DNA of 64,000 bases from an uncultured bacterium (GTDB lineage Bacteria > Actinomycetota > Coriobacteriia > Coriobacteriales > Eggerthellaceae): positions 122,817-186,816 of the forward strand of contig CAJMPP010000001.1 of the NCBI GenBank assembly GCA_905215325.1. Reading direction: 5' to 3'. The translations under genes and the position numbers were made by a program. Of this stretch, positions 9,236 through 20,000 are shown in pieces (positions within the stretch are counted from its first letter, which is position 1; each line of letters opens with the position of its first letter). The notes beneath the pieces are model-generated. The model worked only from the letters and a program-made list of their open reading frames with translations, made no database searches and was not told the DNA's origin.

Positions 9236-10192
9236 TTAGAACGCGATGCCGAATGCGGAGATGACAAGGCCCCAGAACACGCCCGTGGCCCACAGGCCCG
9301 CCAACACGATAAGGTTCTGGCGAAGGCCGCGGTTGGTGCGGAACAGCACCAGCAGGCCCACACCGGCCGACACCAGGAGGCCCGCCATCATGGCGCCCGC
9401 GCCGAGCGCGCCCTCCACGTAGAGCTGCGCGATCACCACGCTTGCCGCGCAGTTCGGGATAAGACCCACCAGCGCGCTGCCCAGCACCGACAGCACCGGG
9501 TTGCTGCCCAGGAATGCGGCCAGCGCATCTTCGCCGACCAGCTCGAGCGCACCGTCGAGCACGAGGGTGATGACGAAGATGAACACCGTGACCTGCGCCG
9601 TGTGCTTGAGCGCGCTGCGCAGGATGGAGCCGCCCTCGTGGTGGTGTTCGTGTTCCTCATCGTGCTCGAAATCGTACGCCAGCTCCGGCTGCTGCTCGCA
9701 AGTTTCGCAATCGCCGTTGCAATGGCAATGGTCGCGTTCGCACAGCTCGTGGATGCGCAGCTTCTCGCGGTCGCGGCGCGCCAGTCGGATGGCCGCGTCC
9801 ACCACGAAGCCCATGACCATGCCGATTATCAGCTTCACGCCCATGATCTTCAGGATGGTCATCGGCGCCACCTGCTCGGCCAGGAAGATGGGCAGCATCT
9901 CGTCGGAGGTTGACAGGAACACCGCGAACAGCGTGCCAAGCGTGATGACGCGGCCCGCCCACAGCGTTGCCGCCGCCGCCGAGAAGCCGCATTGCGGGAC
10001 GATGCCCACGAGCGCACCGACTACCGACCCCGCCGCGCCTGCACGGCGCACGGCCTCCTCGGCCTTGTCGCCCGCCTTGTGCTCGAGCCACTCCATTGCC
10101 AGATAGGTGACGAACAAAAACGGGATAAGGTACAGCGTGTCCTCGACGGAGTGCTCGAGAACGTGCCCGATGAGATGCGTGATGTCTTCCAT
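9236..10192 (-). CDS. 10-TM putative heavy-metal/manganese transporter (ArsP_2/DUF2899-like)
   Basis: A 318-residue polytopic membrane protein. Two halves repeat the same pattern: GALVGIVPQCGFSAAAATLW near residues 55-76 and SALVGLIPNCAASVVIAQLY near 239-258, each a glycine-rich segment with a P-x-C that could bind metal. Between them lies a cytosolic or extracellular loop rich in Cys and His (residues about 150-188, including CERDHCHCNGDCETC and HDEEHEHHHEGG). This matches the putative 10-TM heavy-metal exporter family; manganese and arsenic have been proposed as substrates. A regular 11-bp repeat array sits 75-124 bases upstream and suggests control by an OmpR/PhoP-type regulator. Confidence 0.8.
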   Translation of the reverse strand: MEDITHLIGHVLEHSVEDTLYLIPFLFVTYLAMEWLEHKAGDKAEEAVRRAGAAGSVVGALVGIVPQCGFSAAAATLWAGRVITLGTLFAVFLSTSDEMLPIFLAEQVAPMTILKIMGVKLIIGMVMGFVVDAAIRLARRDREKLRIHELCERDHCHCNGDCETCEQQPELAYDFEHDEEHEHHHEGGSILRSALKHTAQVTVFIFVITLVLDGALELVGEDALAAFLGSNPVLSVLGSALVGLIPNCAASVVIAQLYVEGALGAGAMMAGLLVSAGVGLLVLFRTNRGLRQNLIVLAGLWATGVFWGLVISAFGIAF

Positions 10193-10266
10193 GAACCTTG
10201 CCTTGCGATCGAAAGGTGCCCTTGCCTGCGCATGCGTCGCATGCGCTCCGTGTGTCAGGTTCCCAG

Positions 10267-10316
10267 TTTACAGAACGCGTCAAGCGAACGTGAAGAAACC
10301 GTGAACGATGGTTAAC
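10267..10316 (-). promoter_or_regulatory. Five-unit 11-bp direct-repeat array (PHO-box-like)
   Basis: Hexamers begin at exactly 11-base steps: TTTACA 10267, CGTCAA 10278, CGTGAA 10289, CGTGAA 10300, GTTAAC 10311 (plus strand). Read on the minus strand, toward the transporter gene, they are GTTAAC, TTCACG, TTCACG, TTGACG, TGTAAA with 5-base spacers. Actinobacterial PhoP boxes are 11-nt direct repeats with a GTTCACC core, which these resemble. Confidence 0.6.
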
Positions 10317-10528
10317 TTTCCCGACTTTTGCCCTCCCCGGCCCGAAGCGCCTTGCAGCTCACGGCGCCGAACCATTATTTGTGGATGAACAGGTTCCAGG
10401 AGGGTGTTCAGAAGGAGGTTGTTCAGATACGCGACGGGCCCGGGATTTCTCCTGGGCCCGTTTGGGTTTTGCCTGCTTGCCCCTCGTTTGATGCCGGGGG
10501 CGACCAGCGAAGCTGCGCTGCCCGTCGA
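10317..10528. other. Intergenic stretch with a GGGCCC hairpin
   Basis: No gene is seen. CGGGCCCGGG (10435-10444) faces CCTGGGCCCG (10451-10460), followed on the plus strand by TTTGGGTTTT. It lies 68 bases after the stop of the minus-strand membrane protein gene and may end that transcript, although the T-rich side is on the plus strand. Confidence 0.45.
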
Positions 10529-11080
10529 CTAGGCCAGTGCCGCCTCCAGCTGCTCGATGCCGTCGAACGGGGTTTCGGTGTTCCCGTTTTGGCGGTCGAT
10601 CTTGATGACCGCGCCCTTCCACGTGGGATCCTTGCGCTGGGCCGCCAAGGCTGCCGCCGCGTCATCGGCGGGCTTGTCGTCTTCGCTATCGTGCTCCTTG
10701 AACTCGTCGGTTCGCACGACGAAGCGGTAGTCGAACTTCTTGCGGTCAGGCAGGCCCTTCGAATCGAAGCCGTACTTCAGCTGGCCGAGCATGCCGCGCA
10801 TGGCCTCGACCGCGCCGGCTTCCCCGATGCCCACCATACCGAGCTCGCTGCTGTACAGCGACTTCGGCGACACGTACAGCGTGCGGATCTGGCGACGGCG
10901 ACGCTCCTCGAAGCGGACGAGGATCGCGGCGATGGCCACGATACCAGCCCACCATACGATGGCCAGCGTCAGGTCGAGCGGGCTATCGATGCGGTTGAAG
11001 CCCAGGTGGTACCACAGCACCAGCAGCAGCGCCGCAACGACGGCCGCCGCGCCCAGCACCAGATAGTTGCTTTTCCTCAT
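10529..11080 (-). CDS. Small membrane protein of unknown function after the giant surface protein
   Basis: A 183-residue protein I do not recognise. Two hydrophobic segments lie at the N-terminus (about residues 5-24, VLGAAAVVAALLLVLWYH, and 39-57, LAIVWWAGIVAIAAILV), followed by a charged RFEERRRRQ stretch and a soluble C-terminal domain of about 120 residues. The start at 11080 is only four bases after the stop of the giant surface protein, and the ribosome site GGAGG lies within the last codons of that gene, so the two are co-translated. The linkage suggests a role connected with the surface protein, such as anchoring or assembly, but this is only inference. Confidence 0.75.
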   Translation of the reverse strand: MRKSNYLVLGAAAVVAALLLVLWYHLGFNRIDSPLDLTLAIVWWAGIVAIAAILVRFEERRRRQIRTLYVSPKSLYSSELGMVGIGEAGAVEAMRGMLGQLKYGFDSKGLPDRKKFDYRFVVRTDEFKEHDSEDDKPADDAAAALAAQRKDPTWKGAVIKIDRQNGNTETPFDGIEQLEAALA

Positions 11081-11084
11081 GGCC

Positions 11085-14000
11085 CTAAGCCTCCATTCCA
11101 GCGGGCTTGGCGGCGGGAGACCCCGAGGGGTCCTTGCCGTCGCCATCGCCCAAGACGTCGTTCATGTCGTTGCGCAGCTTGCGCTCGTGGTTCTTACGGC
11201 GAAGCGCCGCCGCAAGACCGTAGACAGCCGTCAGGACCATGCCGACGATCATATACCAGTGCACCCAGCAATGATCAGCCGACGACTCCCTGCCCAACGG
11301 GTTCTCGGCGTCGTAGATCCGCTCCTCCTCGACCGGGCCATCGGCCTCGGGGCTGCCCATCACCGACTCGTACGCGCCCTCGAGCACGTCGGCCACCGCA
11401 TCAAGCATGCCGGCTGCCGCAGGCGCCGGGGTCGAAGCCGAGGCGGGCGTCGAGCCGTTGCCCGGATTCGGAGTCGAACCGGGCGTCGTGCCGTCCGGAG
11501 TCGTGCCAGGCGTCGTGCCGTCGCCCGGGGTCGGGGTCGGAGCCGGGGTCGGGGCGGGCTCCGGTGTCGGATTCGTGCCATCATCCGGGTTCGGCGTCGG
11601 GGGCACCGGAGCCGGCGTGACCGTCAGCGTGCCCAGGTGCTCGTCGATGACGTAGTTGGCGGCATCGACATCGCCCCACGTGATGCGATAGGCGTTCACC
11701 GAGCTGCCCACCTCGGTCTGGCTGCCGGTGGTGACGGCCGTGACGCGATCCTCGCCCTGCAGGCCCTCGATCGTCAGCTCGCCGTTCACAAGCTCGCTGC
11801 CGTCGTAGATCTTCGAGTCGCTGCCCGTGGTCACCGTCAGCGACGCGGGCGTGATGCGGTACGCACGCTCAACGCTACCGGCATAGTTGCCCTTGCCGGC
11901 AACGATCACGGTCACCTCGCCGACGTTCTTCACATCGCCGGAGAAGGAAAGCTCGTAATCGCGGCCCTTCACCAGCGCATTGCCGTCCTTATCGACCACT
12001 TCGGGCTCGAAGCGCTGATCGGCGCCGTTGTACACCGTGTCGGCCAGATAGCCGACCGTCACGCCGCCGAACGCGCCGGCGTCATCGGGATCGATGGACT
12101 GCGCCGACACCGCCAGCGTGCCGAGGCTCTCCTCGATCGTATAGTTCGCCGCCTTCGCGCCACCGTCCCAAACCAGCTCGTAGCCGTTCACGCTCGAACC
12201 GACCTCGGTCTGGCTGCCGGTGGTCTTGAAGGCTGCGGTCTCGCCGTTCACGAAGCCGGACACCCTGCCCTCGGCCGCCAGCGCATCGCCATCGAAGACC
12301 TTCGTAACGCTCGGGGTGGTCACCGTCAGCTTCGCCGGCTCGACCTTGATGGTGCCGTCGACGAACTTGACGTTCAGCTTCGAGGTGACGTCCTCGCCCT
12401 GGGCGTTCTTGATGACGAGCACGTCGGCCGTGGCTGCAACCTCGCCGTCGGAGACGTCCTTCGCGCTTGCCGCGGACTCGGCGGTCTCGAGCGAGTAGCC
12501 CTCGGGCAGGTTGGACACCTTGACGGTGGCGCCGTGGGACGCACCGTCGTAGGTGAACGTGCCGCCCGTGGTGGTCACGACCACCTCGTCGGCGGACTCG
12601 GTGACGATCAGCTTGCCGATGGTCTCGGCTTCAAGCCTGTAGTTCGCCCGCTTCGCCGTCCCGTTCCACTCGATCTTGTATGCGTTGTCGCTCTCGCCGA
12701 CCTTGGTCTGGCTGCCGACCACCTTGAACTCGACGGTCTCGCCGTTGACCAGGCCGTCGACCTTGCCGCCGGCGGTCAGGGGCTTGCCGTCGTAGACCTT
12801 GTTGGCGCTTTCGGTGGCCACCGTCAGCGGCGCAGGGGCGATGCGGTACGCCACATCGATGCTGCCGGCGTAGTCGCCCTTGCCGATCACGGTCACCGTG
12901 ACGGTACCCGCGTCGGTTGCATTCCCGGAGTACGTCAACTCGTAGTCGATGCCCTCGACCAGCACCTTATCGCCGTCCTTCACGACCGGCTTCTGCTGCT
13001 GGGCCTTACCGCTGTACACAACGTCGGCCGGAGCCTGAACGGTCATATCGGCCGCGGCGATCTGCTTGGCCGTGACGCTCAACACGCCCTCGTCCTTGGA
13101 GATGACGTAGTTGCCCGCGTTGAAGCCCTCGCCCTCGACGTAGGCGATCGCGTTCGTCACCTTGCCGTCGGAAACATGGGCGGCGCTGCCCGTGGCGCGA
13201 ACATCGGAGACCTGGCCGTCGACGAAGCCCTTATCGCCGAGCTGCTTCCAGCCGGCCACCTCGGGCCTGGTAAGCGCGATGCCGTCGAACACCTTCGAGG
13301 CGCTTTCGCTCTTCAGTTCGACCGCGCGCTTGGTGACGGACAGCTGCTGCGAGCCGTACACGTAGCCCTCGTAGTTGCCCGGGCTGGACGCGCGAAGCTG
13401 AACCGTCGCGGAATCGGCCACGTCGGTCGCCGTGAGCGAGCCGGAGTCGGTCATCCAGTTCTTGCCGTCAAGGCTGTACTCGATGGTCACCGCATCCTGC
13501 GTCGGGACCGTCGCGGACGCGGCCTTCGCCGCAAGCGGCTTGCCGTCGTAGACCTTGGAGGCGGAGACGCCGCTCAGCGCGATCTTCCCCTCCGCCTTAG
13601 CCGCGGCCACCTCCAGCGAGCCGATGGCATCGGCGCCGTGGGTGTAGTTGCCCTCCTTCGCGGACTTGTCGAACGCGATCGCGTATGCGTTCGCGCTGGA
13701 ACCCGCATCGGTCTGGCTGCCGGTCACGGAAAGCGACGCCTCCTCGCCGTTGACCAGGCCGATGATCTTTCCGGGCGCCGTCAGCGCAGTGCCGTCGTAG
13801 ACCTTGAAGGCCCCTTCGGTCACGACATGGTACTCGGCAGGCGCGATCTTGATGGTGCCGGCCTGCTTCTCGATATCAAGCTTGTCGGTGACGTCCTCGC
13901 CCTGGGCGTTGACGATGACCAGCTCGTCGACCGAAGCGGTCACGCCCGCCTCTTCGGTCGCGTCGGTTGCCGTGGCGTTGGAGCGCGCAGCCTGCACCGA

Positions 14001-17000
14001 ATAGCCCTCGGGCAGGCCGGACACGGTCACATCGACGCCGTGGGCCTGGCCGTCATAGACGCCGGAATAGCTGCCGGGCGTCGCGACCACGCGGCCGGCG
14101 AACTCGGTGACGGTCAGCTTGCCGACGGTCTCGGAGACCGTGTAGTTCACCTGCTTGGCGGTGGCGCCCGCCGCCGCCCAGTCGATGGCGTAGGAGTTGT
14201 CGCTCGTGCCCACCTCGGTCTGGGAGCCGGTGGTCTCGAAGGGCGCGGACTCGCCGTTGACGAAGCCGGAGACGGAGCCGGCTGCGGTCAGGGCGTTGCC
14301 GTCGTAGACCCTGGAGGCGCTCGGCGTGGTAACCGTCAGCGGCGCGGGCGTGATCTGGTATGCGCGCTCGACGCTGCCGGCATAGTTGCCCTGGCCGGTG
14401 ACGGTCACCGTGATGACGCCCGTCACGTTGGTGAAGTCATCGGCGCCATAGGACACCGTGTAGTCGACGCCCTCCGTCAGGACCTTCTCCCCATCCTTCA
14501 CCTCGGGAGCCCACTTGTGCTCCTTGCCGTCGTAGACCAAGTCGCTCGGGCTGGAAACGGCCATGTCGGCGGAGGAGACGATGTCCTTCGCGACGACGGA
14601 CAGCTCGCCCTCGCTCTTCTCGATGGCGAAGTTGCCTGCCTTGAAGCCGTCCTTCCAGGTGTAGGCGATGGCATTGGGAACCTTGCCCTCGGCCACCGTC
14701 ATGACCTTGCCGACCGCCTTCAGGTCATCGACCTGGCTGCGGAACAGGGCATCGGCGCCCTGGACCGCCACCGCGCCATCGGACTGGTACGCGCCGTTGT
14801 ACACGAACTCACGCGTGTTGGACGCAAGCTTCACGGAAGCGGGCGTGATCTGGTACTCCCTCGAAACGGAGCCGGTGTAGTCGCCGATGCCCGCAATGGT
14901 CACCTTGATGGCGCCCGTGACGTTGACGAAGTCGTCGGTGCTGTAGGTCACCGTGTAATCGCGGCCCTCGACGAGCGCGTTGCCGTCCTTGCCGGTGACC
15001 ACAGGGATCCACTTATGCTCGCGCGCATCGTAGACGGCATCGCTCGGAGCGTTGACCTTCACCCCGGCATATGCGCCCGGGGTCGGGTCGTCCGGATTGA
15101 TGGACTGCGCGCTCACCGTCAGCGTGCCGTACCTATAGGTGATGTCGTAGTTCTCCACCTTCGTGCTACCGTTGCCGGGCTTTGCGGTGAACGTGTTCTT
15201 GCTAGAGCCCACGGAGGTCTGGAAGCCGAAGAAGTCGTAGCCGAACTCCTCGCCGGAGGCAAGCGAGCCGTCCTCCACACTGACCTTGCACTCGGTGAGC
15301 GCGGTGCCGTCGTAGACCTTGGAGGCGTCGCCGGAGACAAGCGTCACCGGGCGCTTGGTCACCACGAGCGAGGCCTTGCCGGTTGCCACGTTGCCGAACT
15401 GGTCGGTGACATCCTGGCCGGCGGCGTTCGTGATGATATAGGAATCGACCTCTGCCGTAACGTACCCGGCGTCGGTGATGGAGCCCTTGGTCTTGGCCGA
15501 AAGGGAGAAGCCTGCAGGCACGCCGATCACGTTGACCCCGGCGCTTTCGAGGGCCGTGCCGTCATAGACCTTGGTGCCGCCCTGCGGGATCACCACGATG
15601 CCGGCCATGCTCTTGGTGACCTCGAGCGTGCCGAGATCCTCCTCGACCGTGTAGTTCTCCGCCTTCGCGTTGTCGTCCCACACCAGCTCGTAGCCGTTTT
15701 CGCTCGTGCCGACGGTGGTCTGGCTGCCGGTGGTCTTGAGGGTGGCCGCCTCGCCGTTCACGAAGCCGGACGCCTTGCCCTCGGCCGTCAGCGCCTGGCC
15801 GTCGTAGGGTTTGGAGGCGTTCGGGGTGGTCACCGTCAGCTTCGCCGGCTCGACCTTGATGGTGCCGTCGATGAACTTGATATTCAGCTTGGAGGTGACA
15901 TCCTCGCCCTGGACGTTCCTGATGACCAGCACGTCGGCCGTGGCCGCCACCTCGCCGTCGGAGACGTTCGTCGCCGTCGCGCTGGACGCGGCGGCCTCGA
16001 GCGTGTAGCCCTCGGGCAGGGCGCCGACCGCCACGGTCGCGCCATGGGCTGCGCCGTCGTAGGTGAACGTGCCGCCCGTGGTGGTCACGACCACCTCGTC
16101 GGCAGACTCGGCGACGGTCAGCTTGCCGATGGATTCGGAGACCGTGTAGTTCGCCTGCTTGGCGGTGGCGTCCGCCGCCGCCCAGTCGATGGCGTAGGAG
16201 TTGTCGCTCGTGCCCACCTCGGTCTGGGAGCCGGTGGTCTCGAAGGGCGCGGACTCGCCGTTGACGAAGCCGGAGACGGAGCCGGCGGCGGTCAGGGGCT
16301 TGCCGTCGTAGACCCCGGAGGCGCTCGGCGTGCTCACCGTCAGCGGCGCGGGCACGATGCGGTATGCCACGTCGACGCTGCCAGCGTAGTTGCCCTGGCC
16401 GGTGACGGTGACGGTCACCATGCCCGCATCAGTCGTGTTCTCGGAGTACGTCAGCTCGTAATCGACGCCCTCGGCCAGCACCTTCTCGCCGTCCTTCACG
16501 ACCGGCTTCTGCTGCTGGCTTTCACCGTTGTAGGTCACGTCGGGCAGGCTTTCGACGGTCATCTGGGCGATGCCCTTCGGCGTGACGGTCAGCGTGCCGT
16601 CGTTCTGCGCGACGATGGAATAGTTACCTTCCTCGGCGGTATCCCAGGTAATGCCGGACACCGTGTTGGCGGAAGACCCGACCTCGGTCTGGGAACCCTG
16701 GGCTTGGGCGGTCGCGGTCTCGCCATCAACGAGGCCCTCGATCGTCGCGCCCGCAGTCAGGGCTTCGCCGTCATATACCTTGGAAGCGCTGCCCGCATTC
16801 ACGGTCAGCGGGGCCTTCGTGATCTCGTACGCCTTCACGCACGTGCCCATGTAGCTGCCCTTGCCGGCGATCGTCACGTTGACGACCTTCACGTTCACGA
16901 AGTCGTCGGTGTCGTAGGTCACCGTGTAATCGCGACCCTCGACGAGCTTGTTGCCGTCCTTGTCGGTAACCTCGGGGGCCCACTTGTGCTCCGCGCCATC

Positions 17001-20000
17001 GTAGACATGGTCGTTCGGCTCGTTGATCGCGATGCCCTTATAGGAATCCGGGTTCTGCGGATCGGGCGCGATGGACTGAGCCGTCACCGTAAGGGTGCCG
17101 ACATGCTCGCCGATGATGTTGTAGTTGTTCTCCGCGCCGTCCTTGAGCTGGTAGGAGATCGTGTTTTCGGAGGAGCCGACCTCGGTCTGCGAACCCACCG
17201 CATGCACCTGGCCATCGCTGGCAAGGTCGGTCCAGATAAAGCCCGTGTCAGGACGATTCGGGCCCATGTCGACCCAGTCCTTCGAAAGGGGCGCACCGTC
17301 GTATACCTTGGATGCGGTAGCGGAAGTCAGCTCGACATCGCGTTTCTGGATGGTAAGCGTCTGCTCCGCATACTTATAGCCGCTGTAGTTCGCGGCGGAA
17401 GCGCGAACTTCGACGGTCAGGGTGCCGGCGTTGATCGCCGCGATCGCGGAAGCGTTGCTGCGCCACTCGGTATCGGCGCCGCCCATGACGCGATACTCAA
17501 GGTTCACGTTGGTTCCCTTAACGGAAGCCGAAGCCGCTGCGGCGCCCGCCTCATGCGAGGACGCATCATATATATAGGTAGCGTTGTTCGGAGCGATGGT
17601 GATGCCATCTTCAGCCGCAAGCGCCGTGATGCTCAGCTTGCCCTCGTCCTTGGAAATGTCGTAGTTGTCCGCCTTGAAACCGGCGCCTGCATCGTACGTA
17701 ATCGAGTTGACGACCTCGCTTTCGGCAACGGTGGTCACGGAACCCGTAGCGCGAACATTGGAAACCTGGCCTTCCACGAAGCCGGTGCTTTCCTGCAGCT
17801 GCCAGCCGGAAACCTCGGGCTTGGTGAGCGCGGTGCCGTCGTAGGGCTTAGAGTCGCTCTGGGATACCAGCTTAACAGGGCGCTTGGTGATCTGGTACGT
17901 GCGCTCAAAGGTGCCGGAATAGTTGCCGATACCGGTAATGGTTACCGTGATCTTGCCGGTGACGTTGGTGCGGTCGGCGGTGCCGTATTCGACGGTGTAA
18001 TCCGTGCCGGGCTGAAGCGTGCGCTCCCCATCCTTGACCACGGGCGCCCACGTCTGATCCTGGCCGTTGTAGACAACGTCCGCAGGCGAATCAACGGTCA
18101 TCGTGTTGTCCGGGTTCTCGGGATCCGGAACGATGGACTTCGACGTGATGGTCAGCGCGCCATCAGCTACGGCAAACGTGACCTTCGAGAAGTTTTTGCC
18201 GGTGTTGGAGAACTGCTCGGCAGCAAGGTTCATCTTGTAGGTGCCGACATCCGTACCCTTGGCAACGGCCGTTCCGCTGAAGGCGAAATCGCCTTCCTTA
18301 TACAGCGGGTTAGACGTCTCGAAATCGTAGCCCTCGACGGATTGCTCGGAGCCGTTGTATTCGACGGTCTTGTTATGGCCGGTGATGGTCGTGACCACCT
18401 CGGAATCACTGGCGGTCACCACAAGCTTGCCGAGCTCAGTCGTCACCCAGTAGTCGTTGGCGTTCGTGCCTTCGTTGAAGGTGTATTCGAAGGTGTTATC
18501 GCTTTCGCCTGCATCGGTCTGGGAGCCGGTGACCTTGATGGTCACGCCCTCGCCGTCGATGAAGCCGGTCCCCTCGCCCTTCGTTCCAACCGTAACGCTA
18601 TCGTTGGTGAGCGGTTCGCCGTCATATTTCTTATTGCCGCTGCCGGAAGTCAACTTGACCGGGCGGCTGGTAATGGCGACCCACTCCCCGTCCTCGTTTT
18701 CCGCGTACTGGCCAGCAGCGTAGTTTGCGCTCGTTGCGCGAAGCATCACCAGCTGAGCGCCGAAATGGGTCAGCGTGATAGTCGACGAATCGTCCGTCCA
18801 CTGTTCACCGTCGGTGCTGTACTCCACCTTGAGCGCATTGCCAAACTTATCGGTGGCTTTTGCGACACATGCGGAGAGAGGCGTGCCATCGTAAACCTTC
18901 TGCGCATCATGCACGTCCCATACAACCTTGTCAGCATCAAGATCGCCGCCCGTAATCTTAAGCGAGCCATCAACGACCACGAACTCAACGTTGGTGAAGT
19001 TGCCGCTGGTGTTGGAGAACCGCTCGGGGGCCAGGTTCATGCTGTAGGTACCGGCATTCGTTCCCTTGGCAACGGCTTCGCCCTGGAACTTGACGTTGGC
19101 TTCGCGGTAGCGACCATCGTTCGTAGCGAAGGAGTAGCCGGTCACGCTCTGCTCGGAGCCGTTATAAGGCAACGTGTCGCTGTTGCCCGTGATGGTGACG
19201 GTGACCTTGTCGGCAACCGGCGTCACCTCAAGGGTGCCTTCTTCCTTAGTAATAGTGTAGTTGTCGAAGTTGGTGTCCGAGTTGGGCTCATACGTGAAGG
19301 TGTTGGCCACCTTACCAGCGTCGGTAATGGTGCCCGTCACGCTATAGACAGCGCCCTGGCCCGCAACGAAGCCATTGCCGCCGACGGTGACGCCATCGTT
19401 GGTCAGCGCCTCGCCGGTGTACTCCCGGCTTTCGCTCGCCGAGGTCAGCGTGACGGAGCGCTTCGCGATCTCCAGCTTGCCCGGAACCAGCGTTACGGCG
19501 AACTGGCTCGACACATCGTTGCCATCAGCGTCCTTCACCACCGGCGTGCCGCTGATGGTGTTCGCATATTCGCCGGCGTTAACGGCCTCCGGGTCCGAGG
19601 TTTTCAGCCCCTCGACCGTGTACTTCTGGCCTCCCACCGTGAACTCGGACGTTTTCAGGCCCGTCGCCGCGTGCTCGGTACCGTCGTACGTGTTGCCAGT
19701 GGAGGAATTCGCCTCAACCGTGACCTGGTACTGCGCCTGACGATTGGTAACCGTCAGCTGACCGGGGATCACCGTGATCTCATAGTTGTCTGCCTTGGTG
19801 CCATCCTTCAGCGTGTAGCTGAACGCGTTGGGGCTTCCGCCCACAAGCGTCTGAGAGCCGGTGAAGGCGTAAGCGGCGCCTTCACCCTCGGCCCAGCCGG
19901 ACTCCACCGCAAGCGGGGTCTGCTCCTCGTCGCCGTTTTTGTTGGTCAGAGCCGTGCCGTCGTATTCCTTCGTAAGATTAGCGGACCGAAGCGTCACCGT

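Noticed and set aside
10435..10460. A further copy of the TTCTGGGCGGTTTT box (TCTCCTGGGCCCGTTTGGG)
   Set aside because: The likeness is limited to CTGGGC and a T-run, and the sequence is better explained as a GGGCCC hairpin.
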